From CAXBCP01 sp963977005 (lineage in GTDB: Bacteria; Pseudomonadota; Alphaproteobacteria; MPNO01; UBA830), in assembly GCA_963977005.1 (NCBI GenBank), contig CAXBMQ010000003.1, forward strand, positions 1-64,000: a stretch of DNA of 64,000 nucleotides. Direction: 5' to 3'. The notes beneath the pieces are model-generated. The model was not told the DNA's origin, made no database searches, and saw only the letters and a list, made by a program, of their open reading frames with translations. Shown in pieces: positions 44,636-53,209 of the stretch. Position numbers and translations under genes: made by a program. Every line of letters starts with the position of its first letter. Within the stretch, counting starts at the first letter, position 1.

Positions 44636-46449
44636 TTTGCCTGACGGCGAAGAAATGCTGGAATTTCCAGCAAATCATCGTCCGACTGCGAGGTTTTGAG
44701 CCGGTCTTCCGGGTCGACTCCGGATAAACGCGCCTGCTGCGGCGCCGGCTGAGGGGCAGTTTCCTGCGCCTTTTCCTGTTTCGGGGCCGCAGCCGGCTGT
44801 TCCGGTGCGGTGCGGGCCGCCGGCGGGGTTACCCGGGCCGCGGGCGGTTCCGGCCGGGTATCGCGGGCAGCGCCCGTGATCCGCTGGAACAGGTTTGGTC
44901 CCTTGCGGCGCGAATCGTCCGCACTGCCGCTGTTCATGAGATCGGCCTCTTTGAAGGGATCCGACGCGGTCGTGGCGTCCGGTGACGCTTTGGGGTCGAC
45001 CGGCGGTGGCGGCATGAACGCGTCGTTCTTGGCGACCAGACGGGGTTCAGGCCGCTGGGGAACATCGGCGACCGGCGCTTCGGCTGCCGGGGCAGGTGCC
45101 GCCGGGGCAGTCTCGACCGGAGCAGATGCCGCCGGGGCAGTCTCGACCGGGGCGGCTGCCGCAGAGGCTGCCACCGGGGTTTCTGCAGGCGCTTCCGGTG
45201 CGCTTTCCGCGGCGTTCTCTGCCTGCGCAGCGGCCGTTTCAACCGGGGTCGAGGCCGCCGGCGGTGCCGACGTGGCAGGTGTCGGCGGCGCTGCGGTCAT
45301 CGGTGCCGGAGGGGCAACGCGTTCTGCGGTCTCGGTTGCGGCAACCGCGGGCGTTGCATCGTCCGTGGCCGTCGCCGGCATGTCGGGAGCGTCCTCGGCA
45401 ACTTCCTCGGTTTCCTGGGTCCGGACCAGTTTCTGCGGTGCGGAATAGACTTTGAGCACCGGCCTGGGTTGCGTTTCGGCAATGGCGTCGATGCCGGTTG
45501 CGACAACCGATACCCGCATCTTGCCCTCGAGGGACGAATCCATCGTGGAGCCGAAGATGATGTTTGCATCCGGGTCGACTTCCTCGCCGATACGGTTGGC
45601 GGCTTCATCGACCTCGAACAGGGTCATGTCCGGCCCGCCGGTGATGTTGATCAGCACGCCGCGTGCGCCCTGCATCGAGACATCGTCGAGAAGCGGGTTC
45701 GAAATGGCGGCTTCGGCCGCGAGACGGGCGCGTTCTTCGCCGTCGCCTTCGCCCGTGCCCATCATCGCCTTGCCCATCTCGCTCATGACAGCGCGGATAT
45801 CCGCGAAGTCCAGGTTGATGAGCCCGGGAACCACCATCAGGTCGGTGACACCGCGGACGCCCGAATGAAGTACCTCGTCGGCCATCGTGAAGGCGTCGGC
45901 GAAGGTTGTTTTTTCATTGGCGATCCGGAACAGGTTCTGGTTGGGGATGACGATCAGGGTATCGACATATTGCTGCATCTCTTCGATGCCGGCTTCCGCG
46001 ATACGCATCCGGTTGATGCCCTCGAACTGGAAGGGCTTGGTGACAACGCCGACCGTGAGAATGCCGTGTTCCCGGGCGAGCCGGGCAATCACGGGGGCAG
46101 CGCCGGTACCGGTGCCACCGCCCATGCCGGCGGTGATGAATACCATGTGGGCGGACCCGATGGCTTCCATCAGGTCTTCCATCGCTTCTTCGGCAGCGGC
46201 GCGGCCGATATCGGGCCGGGAGCCGGCGCCGAGGCCGTGCGTGATGCCCGGGCCGAGCTGGATGGGTTTTTCGGCCAGGGTCTGGGCAAGTGCCTGCGCA
46301 TCGGTGTTCGCGACGACGAACTCGACGCCTTCGAGCTGCGACGAGATCATGTTGTTGACGGCATTGCCGCCGGCGCCGCCGACGCCGATGACGCTGATCC
46401 GGGGCTTCAGATGGTCCTGGGCGGTAGGTACGGTGAGATTGATGGTCAT
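44632..46449 (-). CDS. ftsZ: Cell division protein FtsZ, with long Ala/Pro-rich linker
   Basis: A 605-residue tubulin-like GTPase that forms the division ring. The nucleotide-binding core covers about 17-330: VGGAGGNAVN, the tubulin signature GGGTGTG at 110-116, and the T7 loop NLDFADIR. From about 335 to 590 a linker rich in Ala, Pro, Glu and Thr follows, much longer than the roughly 50 residues of E. coli but like other alphaproteobacteria. The conserved C-terminal peptide DDDLLEIPAFLRRQ (FtsA/FzlC/ZipA-type contact) closes it. AGGAGG directly precedes the ATG. Part of the linker is encoded by a 30-bp tandem repeat. Confidence 0.97.
   Translation of the reverse strand: MTINLTVPTAQDHLKPRISVIGVGGAGGNAVNNMISSQLEGVEFVVANTDAQALAQTLAEKPIQLGPGITHGLGAGSRPDIGRAAAEEAMEDLMEAIGSAHMVFITAGMGGGTGTGAAPVIARLAREHGILTVGVVTKPFQFEGINRMRIAEAGIEEMQQYVDTLIVIPNQNLFRIANEKTTFADAFTMADEVLHSGVRGVTDLMVVPGLINLDFADIRAVMSEMGKAMMGTGEGDGEERARLAAEAAISNPLLDDVSMQGARGVLINITGGPDMTLFEVDEAANRIGEEVDPDANIIFGSTMDSSLEGKMRVSVVATGIDAIAETQPRPVLKVYSAPQKLVRTQETEEVAEDAPDMPATATDDATPAVAATETAERVAPPAPMTAAPPTPATSAPPAASTPVETAAAQAENAAESAPEAPAETPVAASAAAAPVETAPAASAPVETAPAAPAPAAEAPVADVPQRPEPRLVAKNDAFMPPPPVDPKASPDATTASDPFKEADLMNSGSADDSRRKGPNLFQRITGAARDTRPEPPAARVTPPAARTAPEQPAAAPKQEKAQETAPQPAPQQARLSGVDPEDRLKTSQSDDDLLEIPAFLRRQAN
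45091..45150. repeat. 30-bp tandem repeat in the ftsZ linker
   Basis: Positions 45091-45120 and 45121-45150 match at 28 of 30 bases and encode the repeated decapeptide V-E-T-A-P-A-A-S-A-P (last unit slightly different). A partial third copy follows. This marks recent in-frame expansion of the disordered linker. Confidence 0.85.
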
Positions 46450-46458
46450 AAAGGCCTC

Positions 46459-46584
46459 CTAGTACAGGGAAGGGACGAAATGGGTGGTGCGGATCCACCC
46501 GTGCTGCGGTTTCCGCGAAGACGACGCGGACGTGGGGTTGGTTTTGGGTCGGTTCTTGGCGTGGGGCTGTGGTTGGATTTTCAT
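46459..46584 (-). CDS. Candidate 41-residue basic protein filling the ftsA-ftsZ gap
   Basis: ATG 46584 lies 5 nt after the ftsA stop, and TAG (46459-46461) forms part of the ftsZ ribosome-binding site (TAGGAGG), so translation of all three would be coupled. The product is basic and rich in Pro, Lys, Arg, Ser and Thr, beginning MKIQPQPHAK and ending in THFVPSLY. About 30 of 38 internal codons have G or C in the third position, as in the neighbours, which is unexpected for a non-coding leader. Against it: AAGGA lies rather far (about 15 nt) upstream, and no family is recognised. Confidence 0.4.
   Translation of the reverse strand: MKIQPQPHAKNRPKTNPTSASSSRKPQHGWIRTTHFVPSLY
46482..46500 (-). promoter_or_regulatory. 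Hairpin in the ftsZ leader
   Basis: GGGTGG-N7-CCACCC forms a 6-bp stem about 33 bp upstream of the ftsZ ATG, within the 41-codon ORF. It could slow ribosomes or RNA polymerase ahead of ftsZ. No U-run follows. Confidence 0.35.
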
Positions 46585-46588
46585 CGGA

Positions 46589-47833
46589 TTAAAAACTTTC
46601 CTTGAGCCATTGGCCGATCCGGGCGATCCGGCCGACCGGGGCTGCATCGTTTGCGGGGGTGTCTTCGATCGTGCCGGCGTATTTCTCGACGCCGTAGCGC
46701 AGCAGGCCTGCACAGGCGGAAAACGCCGGACCGCTGGTCGCTTCGGCGAGACCGCTGATGCGAAGCGGTCGCCCGATGCGAATCTGTTTTTCGAGAACCA
46801 TCCCGGCGAGTTCGGGAATACCGTGGAGTTGCGCGGCGCCGCCCGTCAGAACCATGCGGCGGCCTGAGATACGGTCCGCCCCGCTGATTTCGAGACGTTC
46901 GCGGACCAGCTCGAAGGTTTCTTCCATGCGTGGCCGGATAATTCCGGTCAGGATCGACCGCGGCACGTGATTTGCCTGGTTGTGATCGTCTTCGCCGACC
47001 AGCGGCACGTCGATAATCTCGTTATCGTCGGATTGTGTCGAAACCGCGCTGCCATAGAGAATTTTCATGCGCTCGGCATGGACAACCGGGGTCGACAGGC
47101 CGCGGGCGATATCGTTGGTGACGTGGCCGCCACCGACCGGGATCGAATCGGCGAAGACCACCTGGCCGTCATAAAATACGGCGATCGTCGTGGTGCCGCC
47201 GCCCATGTCGACCAGGGTGACGCCGAGGTCCTTTTCGTCTTCTACAAGACAGGACAGGCCCGCCGCATAGGGCGAGACCACGACTTCTTCGATATCCAGG
47301 TGACACCGGGCGACGCAATTCCTGAGGTTGCGGACCGGTCCGACGGCCGCATTGATCCGGTGGAAGCTGACGCCGAGCTGTTCCCCGAACATGCCGCGCG
47401 GGTCGTGGATGCCGCGATTGCCGTCGATCGAATAGCCGACGGGCAGGCAGTGGATCAGGTCGCGGTCTTCCGGTTGTTCGATCTGGAAATTCCGCTCGCG
47501 GGCGCGGCGCAGATCGGTCTCGGCAATTTCGTGACCGGCGATGGAAACCTCGATCTCCTGGACCTGCGAATACATTTTGCCGCCCGACAGATTCACGAAT
47601 ATCCGGTCTATGCGTTCGCCGGCGAGTTCCTCGGCGGCGCTGACGGCTGTCAGGACGGCGTTCTGCGCCGCGTCCATATCGACGACGCTGCCGTTCCGCA
47701 CACCGGCGGAAGCCTGCTGGGCGACGCCGATGACGCGGATGCCCCCCTCGGTATTGGCATGGGCGATAAAACAGCAGGTTTTCGAACTGCCAACGTCGAG
47801 CGCCGCGATAATCCCTGTGCGAAGCTTGGCCAC
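46589..47833 (-). CDS. ftsA: Cell division protein FtsA
   Basis: A 414-residue actin-like ATPase that anchors FtsZ to the membrane and activates FtsW-FtsI. The phosphate-1 loop is LDVGSSKTCCFIA near residue 14, the 1C subdomain lies at about 85-165, phosphate-2 is TLVDMGGGTTTIAV, and the adenosine motif VLTGGAAQLHGIPELA is near 330. The C-terminal amphipathic helix (IARIGQWLKESF) is the membrane anchor. Start is GTG 47833, 10 nt after GGGAG and 46 bp after ftsQ. Confidence 0.97.
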   Translation of the reverse strand: MAKLRTGIIAALDVGSSKTCCFIAHANTEGGIRVIGVAQQASAGVRNGSVVDMDAAQNAVLTAVSAAEELAGERIDRIFVNLSGGKMYSQVQEIEVSIAGHEIAETDLRRARERNFQIEQPEDRDLIHCLPVGYSIDGNRGIHDPRGMFGEQLGVSFHRINAAVGPVRNLRNCVARCHLDIEEVVVSPYAAGLSCLVEDEKDLGVTLVDMGGGTTTIAVFYDGQVVFADSIPVGGGHVTNDIARGLSTPVVHAERMKILYGSAVSTQSDDNEIIDVPLVGEDDHNQANHVPRSILTGIIRPRMEETFELVRERLEISGADRISGRRMVLTGGAAQLHGIPELAGMVLEKQIRIGRPLRISGLAEATSGPAFSACAGLLRYGVEKYAGTIEDTPANDAAPVGRIARIGQWLKESF

Positions 47834-47879
47834 GGTCAGACGGTCTCCCGGTTTGTAAATTGCGGAATGAGGCGGTCCA

Positions 47880-48770
47880 TCAGGTGTCCTTTCCCTTGCG
47901 ATGCCTGACCTTGCGGTCGGTCGCCGGCCGGCCGGCCCGGGTGCGGACGATCAGCTGGTCGGGGATCCGGAGATCGATCGACAGCAGATCCTGTTTGAGC
48001 AGCTTGTGCCGGCGTTCCAGCCGGGCGAACCTTCGCCACGCAGACAGGGCATCGTTTTCGGGCAGGCGCACGTACACGCCGTTATCCATCCGGATATTCC
48101 AGCGCCTGTCGCCAACGCGGACGGCGGCGTTTACCCGCTGTTTCAGGCCGGGTTCGTGGGCGAGGATCGACAGCAACGTCATCGCGTGCATAGGTGCGTC
48201 CTTGCCGACGAGTACGAGCAGATCCGGGAACCGTTCGAGTTTTCGCGACGTGATCACGCCGCCCTCTTCATCGACAAGAACCAGTTCGTTCTTGCGTTGC
48301 CACAGGGCGAGCGGGCGCCGTTCGACGATGCGCACGCGCACGGTGTCGGGAAACTCGCGTTCGACGCTGGCGACGCGAATCCAGGGCAGTTCTTCAAGCC
48401 GTGTCCGGGCGGATTTCAGATCGACGGTGAGCAGAGGCGCGCCGCGCGCGATATCCAGCGCCCGCATGATCTGGGCCGATGATTCATTCTGGCGGCCTTC
48501 GAGCAATACTTCTTCGACGCGGATCCCGGCATCGGCAAGCGATTTCGCGGCGGACCTGAACACCGAACCGGTTGCATCCGCGACCCAGCCCGACTGCCAT
48601 AGCCAGGCGGGGCCGGCCAGGGCGATACCGAATATCGCGGCCGCGGCGCCGGCGCGCAGCGACCGTTTTGCCCAGCGCGGCATGGGCCTGCGACGGGCAC
48701 CCTTGGCTTTGCTCCCCGCCTTGCCGGATTTCTTCCCGGTTTCAGCCTTGCCCAGTCTTATCCATCGCAT
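47880..48770 (-). CDS. ftsQ: Cell division protein FtsQ
   Basis: A 296-residue bitopic membrane protein: a basic cytoplasmic tail (about 1-35), one transmembrane helix (about 36-55, AGAAAAIFGIALAGPAWLW), a POTRA domain (about 75-145; VEEVLLEGRQNESSAQIMRALDIARGAPLLTVDL) and the FtsQ beta domain to the end. It recruits and restrains the FtsBL-FtsWI complex. It overlaps the end of ddl by 13 bp, an arrangement that places its ribosome-binding site inside ddl. Confidence 0.94.
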   Translation of the reverse strand: MRWIRLGKAETGKKSGKAGSKAKGARRRPMPRWAKRSLRAGAAAAIFGIALAGPAWLWQSGWVADATGSVFRSAAKSLADAGIRVEEVLLEGRQNESSAQIMRALDIARGAPLLTVDLKSARTRLEELPWIRVASVEREFPDTVRVRIVERRPLALWQRKNELVLVDEEGGVITSRKLERFPDLLVLVGKDAPMHAMTLLSILAHEPGLKQRVNAAVRVGDRRWNIRMDNGVYVRLPENDALSAWRRFARLERRHKLLKQDLLSIDLRIPDQLIVRTRAGRPATDRKVRHRKGKDT

Positions 48771-49678
48771 GATGCGTTCTCCACCATCCAGCGAACCAGG
48801 TCGCTGAAGTTGATTCCGGCATAGGCCGCCTGCTCCGGGACAAGCGACAGCGGCGTCATGCCGGGTTGTGTGTTGACTTCCAGAAGGATCAGGTCGCCCG
48901 GTTCGCCGTTGGAATCGTCGTACCGGAAATCCGCGCGGGACACGCCGCGGCAGCCGAGCGTGTCATGTGCGCGTACGGCGTAATCCAATGCTGCCGCGTA
49001 AATTTCGTCCGAAACAGGTGCCGGGATCAGATGTTCCGCTTTGCCGTCCGTGTATTTTGCGGTGTAGTCGTAAAAACCGCTCACCGGTTTGATCTCGGTA
49101 ACGCCCAAAGCGCGGTCGCCCATCACCGCGACCGTCAGTTCGCGCCCGGGAACGTATTTTTCAACCATGACGGTGTCGCCGAACGTCCAGGACTCGTCGT
49201 CCAGCGACGGCAAATCGCTTTCCTTGAGGACGACCGTTACACCGACGCTCGATCCTTCGTTCATCGGCTTGATGACGAACGGCATCTCCATCACGTTGCC
49301 GGCCCTGAAATCCTCACGAGTGGCAATTTCGTGGGTTGCGCAGGGAATGCCGACGGACTCGAACAGGCGCTTCGCCATGGGTTTGTCCATGGCGATAGCA
49401 GAGGCCATTACCCCCGAATGGGTATATTTCAGGCCGAGGCATTCCAGGACCCCCTGGATGCAGCCGTCTTCGCCGTACCGGCCATGCAGGGCGTTGAGGA
49501 CGACATCCGGTGCGGGGCTCAGGTCGGTGACCAGACCTGCGACATCGCGTTGGACGTCTATTGCGCGCACGTCGTATTCGGGACCGGTCAGCGCATCGAC
49601 GATCGCCCCGCCGCTGACCAGCGAGACTTCGCGTTCGCTGGACCATCCGCCCATCAGGACTGCCACAGACGTGCTCAT
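48758..49678 (-). CDS. ddl: D-alanine--D-alanine ligase
   Basis: A 306-residue ATP-grasp enzyme joining two D-Ala for the peptidoglycan stem peptide. VAVLMGGWSSEREVSLVSG, LHGRYGEDGCIQGVLE, YTHSGVMASAIAMDK, FVIKPMNEGSSVGV, EKYVPGRELTVAVM, SRADFRYD and LLEVNTQPGMTPLSLVPEQA are all present. A serine rather than a tyrosine loop residue fits a DdlB type. ATG 49678 overlaps the murB stop (ATGA); longer upstream reading has no homology. Confidence 0.95.
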   Translation of the reverse strand: MSTSVAVLMGGWSSEREVSLVSGGAIVDALTGPEYDVRAIDVQRDVAGLVTDLSPAPDVVLNALHGRYGEDGCIQGVLECLGLKYTHSGVMASAIAMDKPMAKRLFESVGIPCATHEIATREDFRAGNVMEMPFVIKPMNEGSSVGVTVVLKESDLPSLDDESWTFGDTVMVEKYVPGRELTVAVMGDRALGVTEIKPVSGFYDYTAKYTDGKAEHLIPAPVSDEIYAAALDYAVRAHDTLGCRGVSRADFRYDDSNGEPGDLILLEVNTQPGMTPLSLVPEQAAYAGINFSDLVRWMVENASCDG

Positions 49679-50604
49679 GACGCGCCGCCTTTCCCGGCAA
49701 TGCCGATGCGGCGGATTTCCCATTCGAGAACGATGCCGGAATGCGCCTCGACGCGTGTGCGGACTTCTTCGCCCAGCGTCTCGAGGTCGTGTGCCGTCGC
49801 GTTGCCCCTGTTGATCAGGAAATTGCAATGCTGCTCGGACACCATCGCATCCCCGATCGTCAGCCCGCGGCATCCCGCGGCGTCGATCAGTTCCCAGGCT
49901 TTCGCCCCGGGCGGGTTCTTGAAGGTCGATCCGCCGGTTCGCGACTGTATCGGTTGCGATGATTTCCGGTCTTCGGCGATTTCGGCCATCCGCCGGTCGA
50001 TCTCCGCCCGGTCTCCTGCCTCGCCCGCTAGGCGCGCCGACAGGAATATCCATGTCTCGTCGATCGCGCTGTGACGGTAGGAAAAGCCGAAATCGGCCGG
50101 TGTCAGCGGATGGATATTGCCGGCCGGGTCGATCGCCTCGGCCGATATCAGGACATCGCTTGTCTCGTGGCCATAGGCCCCCGCGTTCATCCGGAGCGCC
50201 CCGCCGATCGTGCCGGGAATGCCGCTCAGAAATTCAAGCCCCGCGATGTCCCGGTCGCGTGCAGCACGGGCGACGGCAACATCAAGGGTGCCGGCGCCGG
50301 CGGTGATTTCGGTCCCGTCGACGGAAATATCGCCAAGCGCCTTGCCGAGGTGAATAACGACGCCGGGCAGGCCGCCGTCCCGGATCAGGGCGTTGGAGCC
50401 AAGCCCCAGGACCGTGCGGTCTATGTCGGGGTCGAGCGCCGACAGGAAAGCGATCAGGTCTTCGCGATCGGCAGGGTGGAACAGGACCTCCGCCGGGCCG
50501 CCGGTCCGGAACCAGGTGATCCCCGATATCCTGGCGTCTTCCGTCAATGCGCCGCGTACAGGGGGCAGGCGGTCGATCAGGCGGGGCAGGGCGTGTGCGA
50601 GCAT
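49675..50604 (-). CDS. murB: UDP-N-acetylenolpyruvoylglucosamine reductase
   Basis: A 309-residue FAD enzyme reducing UDP-GlcNAc-enolpyruvate to UDP-MurNAc with NADPH. Motifs are ITWFRTGGPAEVLFHP, LGLGSNALIRDGG, GLEFLSGIPGTIGGALRMNAGAYG, YRHSAI, and SRTGGSTFKNPPG with the catalytic Ser in G-S-T-F-K-N, then GDAMVSEQHCNFLIN. It is the short type IIb-like form that lacks the tyrosine loop. ATG 50604 lies 2 nt past the murC stop. Confidence 0.95.
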   Translation of the reverse strand: MLAHALPRLIDRLPPVRGALTEDARISGITWFRTGGPAEVLFHPADREDLIAFLSALDPDIDRTVLGLGSNALIRDGGLPGVVIHLGKALGDISVDGTEITAGAGTLDVAVARAARDRDIAGLEFLSGIPGTIGGALRMNAGAYGHETSDVLISAEAIDPAGNIHPLTPADFGFSYRHSAIDETWIFLSARLAGEAGDRAEIDRRMAEIAEDRKSSQPIQSRTGGSTFKNPPGAKAWELIDAAGCRGLTIGDAMVSEQHCNFLINRGNATAHDLETLGEEVRTRVEAHSGIVLEWEIRRIGIAGKGGAS

Positions 50605-50606
50605 GA

Positions 50607-52058
50607 TCAGGCGCCCCCCGATGTCGTGGCCGATGTGGTGGCCGGTCGCTCCGCCCAGGCGGTGGTCAGTGCGTCGGGTAACGCGTTGGCCCAGGCGGTG
50701 ATGTTTCCGGCGCCAAGACAGACGACGAAATCGTCCGGCCGGGCGAGGTCGGCGATCAGAGCGGGCAGGGTGTCTGCATCTTCCAGCGGCACGACATGCC
50801 GGTGTCCGCGCGCACGCAGCCCGTCGACCAGCGCATCCCGGTCGATACCGGGTATCGGCGCTTCGCCTGCCGGATAAATATCGGCGACGACGACCGTATC
50901 CGCGTCGTTGAAGCAGGTACAGAATTCGTCGAACAGATCCTCGACACGGGAAAATCTGTGCGGCTGGACCACTGCGATCACGTTGCGCCGCGCACTGGTG
51001 CGGGCGGCCGCGAGGACAGCGGCGATTTCCACCGGGTGATGGCCGTAATCGTCGATAATCGTGACGTCGTTGACCACGCCGGTACGCGTGAACCGCCGTT
51101 TCACACCGCTGAAATCCATCAGCGCGCGTTTGAGGACGTCCGGCTCGATGCCCATTTCCTGGGCGATGGCGATCGCGGCCAGCGCATTGCGGATATTGTG
51201 GTCGCCGACCATCGGCATGGTAAAGCGGCCGAGATCGACGGTCGTCGATGAGACGCGGTTCGAGACGGTGACGTTGAAGTGGGATCCGGCCGGGTCGGCT
51301 GAAATATCGGTTGCTCGGATATCGGCCTGCGGGCTCAGCCCGTAGGTCACGATACGCCGGTCGGACACGGCGGAGATCAGCGCCTGCACCTCGGTGTCGT
51401 CGATGCACATCGTGGCGAACCCGTAGAACGGGATATTCTGGACGAATGTGACGAAGGCGGCCTTGAGCGTGTCGAAATCGCCGTAATGGTCGAGATGTTC
51501 CGGATCGATATTCGTGACCACGGCGATTGTCGCCGGCAGTTTCATGAACGTGCCGTCGGATTCGTCCGCCTCGACGACGATCCAGTCCCCGTCGCCAAGC
51601 CGGGCGTTGGTCCCGTATGCGTTGATGATGCCGCCATTGATGACGGTCGGGTCGAAAAGACCCGCATCCATCACCGCGGCAACGATAGACGTTGTCGTTG
51701 TTTTTCCATGTGTGCCGGCGACCGCGATGCCCCATTTCAGGCGCATGATCTCGGCGAGCATTTCGGCGCGCGGCACCACCGGGATGAGGCGGGCGCGTGC
51801 TTCGATGACTTCCGGGTTGTCCGCCTTTACCGCCGAAGAAATAACGATGACTTCGGCTTCCTTCAGGTTTGCGCCGTCATGACCGATCGAGATATCGATG
51901 CCGAGACCGCGCAGACGCAGGACGTTTGCGCTTTCCGCTATGTCGCTGCCCTGGATGGAATAGCCGAGATTGTGCAGGATTTCGGCAATCCCGCTCATGC
52001 CGATTCCGCCGATGCCGACAAAATGGATCGTGCCGATGCTGAGAGGCAGCGTCTTCAT
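50607..52058 (-). CDS. murC: UDP-N-acetylmuramate--L-alanine ligase
   Basis: A 483-residue Mur ligase adding L-Ala to UDP-MurNAc with ATP. The N-terminal UDP-binding Rossmann domain opens IHFVGIGGIGMSGIAEIL. The ATP site is AVAGTHGKTTTTSIVA, with VVEADESDGTFMKL (Mg-binding Glu) and TNIDPEHLDHYG following. The C-terminal domain has DYGHHPVEIAAVLAA and VVQPHRFSRVEDLF. It overlaps murG by 4 bp and is followed by murB. Confidence 0.96.
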   Translation of the reverse strand: MKTLPLSIGTIHFVGIGGIGMSGIAEILHNLGYSIQGSDIAESANVLRLRGLGIDISIGHDGANLKEAEVIVISSAVKADNPEVIEARARLIPVVPRAEMLAEIMRLKWGIAVAGTHGKTTTTSIVAAVMDAGLFDPTVINGGIINAYGTNARLGDGDWIVVEADESDGTFMKLPATIAVVTNIDPEHLDHYGDFDTLKAAFVTFVQNIPFYGFATMCIDDTEVQALISAVSDRRIVTYGLSPQADIRATDISADPAGSHFNVTVSNRVSSTTVDLGRFTMPMVGDHNIRNALAAIAIAQEMGIEPDVLKRALMDFSGVKRRFTRTGVVNDVTIIDDYGHHPVEIAAVLAAARTSARRNVIAVVQPHRFSRVEDLFDEFCTCFNDADTVVVADIYPAGEAPIPGIDRDALVDGLRARGHRHVVPLEDADTLPALIADLARPDDFVVCLGAGNITAWANALPDALTTAWAERPATTSATTSGGA

Positions 52059-53209
52059 GCCGCGATCTCCCGCACGGGGTCGGCGCCGGGTCCATGATCG
52101 CCGTTGCGCCTGATACCCATCAGTTTTTCGGCCTGGTCCGCCAGGGCCGCCGCGGCAGCCATCCCGCCGAAGTCATGCGCGCATTTTGCGGCATCGGTCA
52201 GAAGGTTCTGCAGGTTTACGAAACTCTCAAGGCGCATTGTCAGCGCCTCGGGCGTGAAGCCGTCCTGCGGAATCAACCAGCCCGCGCCGCTCGCCTCTAC
52301 AGCCCGTGCATTGGCGGTCTGGTGATCGTCGGTCGCATGCGGGTAGGGGACGAGGATTGCCGGGCGTCCCGCTTCCGCGAGTTCGGCAACGGTCGACGCG
52401 CCGGCGCGGGTGATCACGATATGGGCCGCCGCCATGCGGTCCGGCACATCGTTGAAGAACGTCGCGAGATCTGCGGAAACGCCGGCTTCCGCATATATGC
52501 GGCTGACATTGTCGATATCTTCGGGGCGGCATTGCTGTGTTATCGCAAAGCGGCGGCGCAGCGTTTCGGGCATTTCCTGCAAGGCGCGGGGCACCACTTC
52601 GCTGAGGACCGTCGCGCCCTGGCTACCGCCCATCACAAGGATTTTGACGCCTTCGCCGTTGGGACCGATGGGCGGATAGTTCTGATTCCGCACGGCGCTG
52701 AACGCTGCGCGGACCGGGTTGCCCGTCAGGACGACGTTGCCGTTGCTTGCAGCGGCAATGCCCGCCGTTTCGGCGAATGACGTTGCGATCACCGTCACGC
52801 GCTTCGAAACCAGCCGGTTTGCGCGTCCGAGAACCGCGTTCTGTTCGTGGATAATTGTCGGCAGTCCGCGCGATGTTGCGGCGATCATCGTCGGCACCGA
52901 CGGATAGCCGCCGAAACCGATAACGCATTCCGGGCGAAGTTTGCGAAACAGGCGTCGCGCCTGCAAGACGCCGATGCCGATGGAAACGGCGGCGCCCACC
53001 TTGGCCAGGAGCCCGCCCCGGACCCCGGATGCGCTGATGCGATGGACGTCGACCCCACCGAGCGACTTGCCCAGATCGGTACCGCGCGCATCGGTTGCCA
53101 GCGCAACCGTATGGCCACGCGCCGTGAGTTCTTCGGCAACGGCAATTGCCGGGAAGACATGTCCGCCGGTCCCGCCGGCGGCAAGAAGAATGCTGTAACC
53201 GCCGGTCAT
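52055..53209 (-). CDS. murG: UDP-GlcNAc:undecaprenyl-PP-MurNAc-pentapeptide GlcNAc transferase
   Basis: A 384-residue GT-B glycosyltransferase that makes lipid II on the cytoplasmic face of the inner membrane. G loop 1 is LLAAGGTGGHVFPAIAVAEEL, G loop 2 is VIGFGGYPSVP, HEQNAVLGRANR follows, and the UDP-GlcNAc site is VMGGSQGA and ITRAGASTVAELAEAGRPAILVPYPHATDDHQ. ATG 53209 overlaps the ftsW stop (ATGA). A longer in-frame reading upstream is only an antisense-like extension of the ftsW region. Confidence 0.96.
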   Translation of the reverse strand: MTGGYSILLAAGGTGGHVFPAIAVAEELTARGHTVALATDARGTDLGKSLGGVDVHRISASGVRGGLLAKVGAAVSIGIGVLQARRLFRKLRPECVIGFGGYPSVPTMIAATSRGLPTIIHEQNAVLGRANRLVSKRVTVIATSFAETAGIAAASNGNVVLTGNPVRAAFSAVRNQNYPPIGPNGEGVKILVMGGSQGATVLSEVVPRALQEMPETLRRRFAITQQCRPEDIDNVSRIYAEAGVSADLATFFNDVPDRMAAAHIVITRAGASTVAELAEAGRPAILVPYPHATDDHQTANARAVEASGAGWLIPQDGFTPEALTMRLESFVNLQNLLTDAAKCAHDFGGMAAAAALADQAEKLMGIRRNGDHGPGADPVREIAA

